Positions 16,643 through 20,523 of a stretch of DNA of 20,523 bases are shown here, one piece after another. The first letter of the stretch is position 1. The number at the start of each line of letters is the position of its first letter. The notes beneath the pieces were generated by a model that did not search any database, was not told the DNA's origin, and worked only from the letters and a program-made list of their open reading frames with translations. The position numbers and the translations under genes were made by a program. Source of the DNA: JAQCEJ01 sp040881995 (GTDB lineage: Bacteria; Planctomycetota; Planctomycetia; Planctomycetales; Planctomycetaceae); the NCBI GenBank assembly GCA_040881995.1, contig JBBECD010000160.1, positions 1-20,523 of the forward strand, in the 5' to 3' direction.

Positions 16643-16950
16643 GATGTATTGCTCTGGTGTGGGGGTGTTGGTTTTGCGGATTTTAGGATTGTCAGCAGAA
16701 ATGTTCCGTCGAGAGATGGCATTGGAAATGCCTCAGGGGCTGTAAAATTTTTATGTAATACGTGTAACTTTATCAGCCTAGACGGAATCCTGAACCGTGT
16801 CAAATCCGCGTGATAAGCAGTCTATCCCCGGAATAGATAGGGGACGATGGGGAAAAACCTGACTTTCATCTCATTATTCGCCGGAAAAAAAGCACAGGCC
16901 GACGACTCCACAGCGCAGGCGCGAAGGCATCGCCGCTGAGCGCGCAGGAG
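16643..16950. other. Intergenic region upstream of the surface-protein gene
   Basis: This stretch of about 308 bases is AT-richer than its surroundings near 16740-16775. It holds the putative surface-protein promoter (16775-16803). Past the TIGR03032-type stop at 16951 the minus strand has a T-run (complement of 16886-16892) that could end that transcript, but I cannot see a convincing stem before it. Confidence 0.55.
16775..16803 (-). promoter_or_regulatory. Putative promoter of the surface-protein gene
   Basis: On the minus strand a perfect TTGACA (16803-16798) lies 17 bases before TAGGCT (16780-16775), which keeps the key TA...T positions of the -10 box. The predicted start near 16768 leaves a leader of about 126 bases before ATG 16642. 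Confidence 0.5.
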
Positions 16951-18147
16951 TTATCGGGGGTCGTGGCCCGGTTCAGGCAAGCCCTGTTCCGCCGATGCAT
17001 TCCCGCCGCGGAGTTGTGCGGGAACGTGAGCCAGGGCGTCATCCGGCAGGACGTACGTCGAGGCGATCCACTGCAGTTCGTCTTGGACAAGATCGGGAAA
17101 CGTCATTCCCGCCAGTAGCTCGACTGCGAAAATTTCCTGAACCGCATCTTCAAACTTGACGAATGCCAGCGTTTGCCCGGTGTGAATGTTGACGACCCAG
17201 ACGCCGCACGTCCGCTCGGCCTGCTCAAGCCGTTCGACCAGCGGAATGCCGCTGAAGACCGCACTTTCGCGGACCTGCGAGAGCCCGATAAACGCCAGCG
17301 GCCCCGCGAATGCGAGTCCCCGCGTGAACCCCGAGAGTCGAACGATTTCATCGTAGCGGCCGCTCTGCAAATCGATCGTACCGAAGCCCCCGGCTCCCGA
17401 ATTGAGAATCCATAGCCGGCCGGCATGCCAGCGGGGCGAATGCGGCATCGATAAGCCGCGAACGACGATTTCGTCTTGTTCGACGTCGATCAGCAATCCG
17501 CCGTCGCGTTTGTTCTCGCGCCAGCCCCCGGCGGTGTTGGTTACTCCCAGTGCCGTGACATATTTCACGCGGCCATCGACGACGGCCATTCCGTTTAAAT
17601 GGCAGCGGTCTTCCGGTGCAAGATGGCTGACGAACTTGGGACGCCAGCGGGGCTCGAAACTATATTCATCGCTGCGAGTCGCCAGACAAGAAAAGGCCGT
17701 ATTGACGAACCAGAGTTCGGGTGAAGCCGATGCAGATTGGCCGCTGCGTTTCACCCATGCCATCTCGTGAATCTGCACATCGCCCGTGACGTTTTCCCGT
17801 CGCGGCAGCCACGCGGCGTCGTGTGTTCCCGGCGGGCTGATTCGGGGTGCGACGGCCGGTACGTTGCGAAACTCCTGAATGCTGGTCGCCGTTCCGATCG
17901 CCAGCCGCCCCTCCGACACGGCGAGCCCCATCGGCTTATTGAAGATGCGAAAGTGCGTGTTGAGAACTCCGTTGTCGTTGCGCAGCATGACGAGTTTGCC
18001 CGCCTGATAAGTCGTGACCATCAGCGACGATCGCAACTGCGCGAGAATCGGCGGAAAGCTGTTCGTGTGCACGCTGCGCACCCGCGCTTCGGCGGAATTC
18101 CCTCCACCGGAATCCGCCGAACCGGCGTGCCGAATATCGTCAGACAT
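16951..18147 (-). CDS. TIGR03032 family protein of unknown function
   Basis: The 398-residue protein resembles the TIGR03032 (DUF4915-like) family, beta-propeller-like proteins found in planctomycetes and others. Recognisable segments are LMVTTYQAGKLVML, NKPMGLAVSEGRLAIGT, WFVNTAFSCLAT, HLNGMAVVDGRVKYVTALG, MPHSPRWHAGRLWILNSG and FTRGLAFAGPLAFIGLSQVRES. These short repeating blade-like strands suggest a propeller, but no catalytic residues are assigned. There is no signal peptide, so it is probably cytoplasmic. ATG 18147 is supported by AGGAAG on the minus strand (18160-18155), 7 bases upstream. The C terminus after about residue 370 is not conserved in appearance. It seems monocistronic: over 300 bases separate it from each neighbour. 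Confidence 0.85.
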   Translation of the reverse strand: MSDDIRHAGSADSGGGNSAEARVRSVHTNSFPPILAQLRSSLMVTTYQAGKLVMLRNDNGVLNTHFRIFNKPMGLAVSEGRLAIGTATSIQEFRNVPAVAPRISPPGTHDAAWLPRRENVTGDVQIHEMAWVKRSGQSASASPELWFVNTAFSCLATRSDEYSFEPRWRPKFVSHLAPEDRCHLNGMAVVDGRVKYVTALGVTNTAGGWRENKRDGGLLIDVEQDEIVVRGLSMPHSPRWHAGRLWILNSGAGGFGTIDLQSGRYDEIVRLSGFTRGLAFAGPLAFIGLSQVRESAVFSGIPLVERLEQAERTCGVWVVNIHTGQTLAFVKFEDAVQEIFAVELLAGMTFPDLVQDELQWIASTYVLPDDALAHVPAQLRGGNASAEQGLPEPGHDPR

Positions 18148-18531
18148 GTATTTGCTTCCTGACGCGCTGCTTCCTCATGCGAGATCCCGGCAAAAGAGTC
18201 GCCGCGCGGTAATCGTGATCGTACGACGATCGGGCAAACGACGCGATGCGTTTCACGTCATGCTACCATCCTTTTCGATCGCCGGCCACCAATAATTATG
18301 CAACGACAAAAGCAGCACTCTACGACACAACCGTCGACATCCGGCGGCGCGGGGTCGGCAAGTTGTTCGTGATCCAGGCTCAGAGAGACACTTCCGCGGG
18401 CCATGATGATCGTCCGCGAGAGGATCGATCATCATGCCGCGGAAGTCAGGAACGTCAGAGAGGCTGAAGGCCATCATTCGGATTCGGGCATCCAGGAGTT
18501 GAAATCGCCCGAAATCGACGTTGCCGAATTG
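18148..18531. other. Intergenic region with a large inverted repeat
   Basis: About 384 bases separate the DUF1559 stop and the TIGR03032-type start, both on the minus strand. The main structure is the inverted repeat at 18390-18446. A CATAAT-like -10 candidate near 18297 has no matching -35. A 74-codon minus-strand frame (18253-18477) spans the inverted repeat and resembles nothing; I do not call it a gene. Confidence 0.55.
18390..18446. repeat. Strong 21-bp inverted repeat after the DUF1559 gene
   Basis: The left arm 18390-18412 and right arm 18426-18446 are complementary over 21 pairs, apart from two extra bases bulged in the left arm. A 13-base loop lies between. The core reads ACTTCCGCGG on one side and CCGCGGAAGT on the other. 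It begins 86 bases past the DUF1559 stop. It has no T-run, so it may be an mRNA-stabilising 3' hairpin, a terminator of another type, or a small dispersed element. Confidence 0.7.
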
Positions 18532-19593
18532 TTAATATTCACCAGTCACTTCGTCGCCGTCTCTGGTTCCGATGAAGCCAAAGGTCCGCATACTGATATT
18601 CTCGGACACAAAACGGACTGCGCCGTCGCACAACAGGAATTGGGCTCCTCCTTCGTGAGTGCTGGCAAATGCACCGCCGGCCGGCCAACCGGTGCCGCGA
18701 CCCGGCCAATTGATGCCCATCACCGTGCTGGACATGCAGGAGTTCGCCAGCAACTGGTCCGTCGTGTTTCCCGTGGCGACCCCCTGGATGGTTCTCATAT
18801 GGGTGACCTCTCCCGCCAAAAGCGTGTTCGATGAACCATCGATGATACTTTTCAGTCCCACTCTTTGCGGATACATATTGAATAGGCCGTTCCCCCCTTT
18901 TCCAGCACCCGGTCCCGCTGTATACGAAGCCGAGCCGCCTCCCCCGAAATGCCAACCGCTGGCGTAACAGGGGCCGGTTGCTCCCGCTTCGAATCCCGTG
19001 CAATTCGTACCGCCGCCACCGGGGCAGGCGGCGAATGGCGCATAGGTGGCGGAACAGTCCCAGATGGAAGAGGGTCCGGAGCTTCCCATGTAATTCGAGC
19101 GGGCGGCCGAACTGGCACTGAGCCATTCGTTGCCGCTGTACTCACCATCGACAATCGGATCGGCCGGATCGGAAGGACAGATAAAAGCAGGGACCACTAA
19201 TTGTTGAGCCGGCAAGGCGATAATGGTCGATGCCTGGCCGTGCCAGGTGAGCCAACCGGCCGGTTGGCCGCCGGAGCCGAAATAGGGGGTCAAGACGTTG
19301 TATAAAGGGGCCTGATCGATGTACGGAAAAATCATGATCCGCCAGTTGCCGAAATTGTGCACCTGCTCGCCGTAGGGCTGCGCTGCACCATAAGGGAAAA
19401 CTTTATGCGCGTCGTGGTAATTATGCAGCGCCAATCCAATTTGCTTGAGGTTGTTTTGACACTGGCTTCGCCGGGCCGCCTCCCGGGCTTGCTGCACCGC
19501 CGGCAACAGCAGCGCGATCAGAACCGCGATGATGGCGATCACAACCAATAACTCGATGAGCGTAAAAGCAGAACGCAATCGCTTCACTTTCAT
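18532..19593 (-). CDS. DUF1559 domain protein with prepilin-like N terminus
   Basis: The 353-residue protein has the type IV pilin/pseudopilin leader RSAFTLIELLVVIAIIAVL (residues 7-25), then the DUF1559 start AREAARRSQCQNNLKQIGLALHNYHD. It ends with the H-x9-DG motif (STHEGGAQFLLCDG). Such proteins occur in dozens of copies in planctomycetes, are processed by a prepilin peptidase and probably assemble or insert at the envelope; their function is unknown. The residue before FTLIE is Ala rather than the usual Gly, which is common in this family as I recall. AAGGAG on the minus strand (19607-19602) lies 8 bases before ATG 19593. It follows the lipoprotein gene by 132 bases and may be cotranscribed. 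Confidence 0.95.
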   Translation of the reverse strand: MKVKRLRSAFTLIELLVVIAIIAVLIALLLPAVQQAREAARRSQCQNNLKQIGLALHNYHDAHKVFPYGAAQPYGEQVHNFGNWRIMIFPYIDQAPLYNVLTPYFGSGGQPAGWLTWHGQASTIIALPAQQLVVPAFICPSDPADPIVDGEYSGNEWLSASSAARSNYMGSSGPSSIWDCSATYAPFAACPGGGGTNCTGFEAGATGPCYASGWHFGGGGSASYTAGPGAGKGGNGLFNMYPQRVGLKSIIDGSSNTLLAGEVTHMRTIQGVATGNTTDQLLANSCMSSTVMGINWPGRGTGWPAGGAFASTHEGGAQFLLCDGAVRFVSENISMRTFGFIGTRDGDEVTGEY

Positions 19594-19651
19594 AATGCGG
19601 ACTCCTTAGCTAAAGGTGCTCAAGAACCGACCCGGAGAACGTACGACCGGA

Positions 19652-19677
19652 GAAAAATCCTCGGCGGCTTGGCCGCC
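19652..19677 (-). terminator. Putative intrinsic terminator or attenuator after the lipoprotein gene
   Basis: On the minus strand GGCGGC-CAA-GCCGCC (19677-19663) is followed, after five bases, by TTTTT (19657-19653). The stem is short (6 GC pairs) but stable. It lies between the lipoprotein gene and the DUF1559 gene, so it may lower downstream expression rather than end the transcript completely. Confidence 0.45.
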
Positions 19678-19725
19678 ATCTCATTCGACGACTTGCTATG
19701 GGGGTATACGCCGTCATTCGATCGA

Positions 19726-20247
19726 TCAGTCTTTCAATTCGTATTTGACGGTTTTTTCAGGATCACCTTCGCCAATCGTCTCTTTCAAACTCGTCGTGGT
19801 GAAACTGGCATAATTATTCGGGATCAAAGACGCCTTTTTCACGGGAGCGGCCAAGCCTTCTTTTTGTGGTCCAGCGCTCGGGTCGTCTTTTTCGGAAACA
19901 ATCACGACGCGATAATTCCCGGGAACGACCCCTTCCTGGTCATTAAACGACTTCATGGTGAACGTTCCGTCCGACTGGATATCACCGATCGCCAGACGTC
20001 CCTTGGTTTCATCTTCGGGAACAAACCGAACGGCACCCGTGCTCACCGGATCGCCGGCGTAGACCACCGAGCCGGTCACCGGCACCATTTCCGGCAAGTC
20101 CTCGGAACTTCCACAGCCGGTCATCCACAGGCACGTTCCGATGAAGAATGTGCATCCCAGCCGGGAATATTTTTGAGAGAGACCGACGTTGAGCTTTTTT
20201 TGCTGACTCAAACGGCACAACTCCGTGATGAACATAGTGCGTCTCAT
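19726..20247 (-). CDS. Small planctomycete lipoprotein with a transthyretin-like domain
   Basis: The 173-residue product has a long basic N region, a hydrophobic stretch (about 31-44) and the lipobox WMTGC (lipidated Cys45). The mature part starts with the pattern VPVTGSVVYAGDPVSTGAVRFVPED, typical of small lipoproteins with a carboxypeptidase-regulatory/transthyretin-like beta-sandwich. VVPGNYRVVIV is another strand of that fold. Such lipoproteins are regularly encoded beside DUF1559 genes, as here, suggesting a shared envelope role that is not known. ATG 20247 was used; ATG 20235 is equally possible because neither has a clear ribosome site. It has the best promoter in the window, about 100-130 bases upstream. 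Confidence 0.88.
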   Translation of the reverse strand: MRRTMFITELCRLSQQKKLNVGLSQKYSRLGCTFFIGTCLWMTGCGSSEDLPEMVPVTGSVVYAGDPVSTGAVRFVPEDETKGRLAIGDIQSDGTFTMKSFNDQEGVVPGNYRVVIVSEKDDPSAGPQKEGLAAPVKKASLIPNNYASFTTTSLKETIGEGDPEKTVKYELKD

Positions 20248-20305
20248 TTTTCAAGATACAGGGAATGGACTAATGGCGGACGTATATTTGCCGGGGAGAC
20301 CCCCT

Positions 20306-20335
20306 GGTCCGTCGACAGTCGACAATCGACGGACC
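20306..20335. promoter_or_regulatory. Perfect 10-bp hairpin in the predicted lipoprotein mRNA leader
   Basis: GGTCCGTCGA (20306-20315) and TCGACGGACC (20326-20335) are perfectly complementary around a 10-base loop that itself contains GTCGAC. The repeat begins about seven bases after the predicted start site near 20342, in the roughly 95-base leader. It could be an operator, a protein-binding RNA hairpin or a 5' stabiliser. Confidence 0.55.
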
Positions 20336-20348
20336 ACTATAGCATTCG

Positions 20349-20377
20349 TTTATATGATCGCCGCTGCTTCGTGTCAA
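20349..20377 (-). promoter_or_regulatory. Near-consensus sigma70-type promoter of the lipoprotein gene
   Basis: On the minus strand a perfect TTGACA (20377-20372) is followed after exactly 17 bases by TATAAA (20354-20349, 5 of 6). This is the strongest promoter match in the window and drives transcription toward the lipoprotein and DUF1559 genes. Confidence 0.72.
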
Positions 20378-20481
20378 GTTCGTCATCACGCCTAATCGAA
20401 CAAACCGACGCGACCGATAACGCGGCACTCTTCCGCACTTGAAGGGTGCACGCGTTCGTTTCGACCGGCCCTAGTGCTCTG

Positions 20482-20523
20482 TCAGGCTTTAATCTTGGGG
20501 TAGAGTCGCTTCAGTTTTAGGCG
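20482..20523 (-). other. Possible 3' end of another insertion-sequence gene, cut by the window edge
   Basis: A minus-strand frame enters from the right edge and stops at 20482 with RLKLKRLYPKIKA. The following CTGACAGAGCACTAG looks like an IS terminus next to a CTAG target, but only about 60 bases are visible. This is a weak guess. Confidence 0.25.

Noticed and set aside
16820..16845. Apparent palindrome TCTATCCCC ... AGATAGGGG
   Set aside because: The two parts are complementary in the same direction, not inverted, so they cannot form a hairpin.
18253..18477. 74-codon minus-strand frame across the inverted repeat
   Set aside because: No ribosome site, no family likeness, Arg/Cys-rich composition, and the hairpin lies within it.

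Overview
The window reads as chromosomal DNA of a planctomycete. A DUF1559 prepilin-like protein, a LEPR-motif surface protein, a TIGR03032-type protein, and a cysteine-rich secreted protein next to an ABC exporter are all typical of that phylum. This assignment is inference from gene content; no rRNA or tRNA gene was found to confirm it.

Layout, left to right. Positions 2-196 hold the C-terminal end of a transposase, followed by about 340 bases without a gene. Positions 534-6427 carry a plus-strand operon for a tripartite ABC exporter: Cys-rich secreted protein, FtsX/MacB-like permease 1, Cys-motif lipoprotein, HlyD-like adaptor, ATPase and permease 2. It ends in hairpins at 6443-6513, in a convergent junction with a minus-strand Wadjet type I anti-plasmid operon, jetABCD (13322 down to 6637). 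All four Wadjet genes are intact, their ends overlap, and the ATPase and TOPRIM motifs are present.

Further right, everything stays on the minus strand. A 970-residue LEPR/CSLREA/beta-helix/choice-of-anchor-Q surface protein (13730-16642) carries six to seven unusual tandem repeats of about 47 residues. It is followed by an apparently monocistronic TIGR03032-type protein (16951-18147). Then come a strong 21-bp inverted repeat (18390-18446), a DUF1559 pseudopilin-like protein (18532-19593) and a small lipoprotein (19726-20247). The lipoprotein has the best promoter in the window (a TTGACA box, 17 bases, a TATAAA box), with a perfect 10-bp hairpin in its predicted leader. The right edge may contain the end of another insertion sequence.

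How the genes work together. The exporter proteins should form one envelope-spanning efflux machine: ATPase plus two different permeases in the inner membrane, and an adaptor reaching across the periplasm. Two Cys-rich exported accessory proteins suggest, but do not show, a metal or thiol-related substrate. JetABC form an SMC-like DNA-extruding motor and JetD the nuclease that cleaves small circular DNA. The exporter with its Cys-rich partners and the tandem-repeat surface protein are the least described parts of the window; Wadjet itself is a known system.
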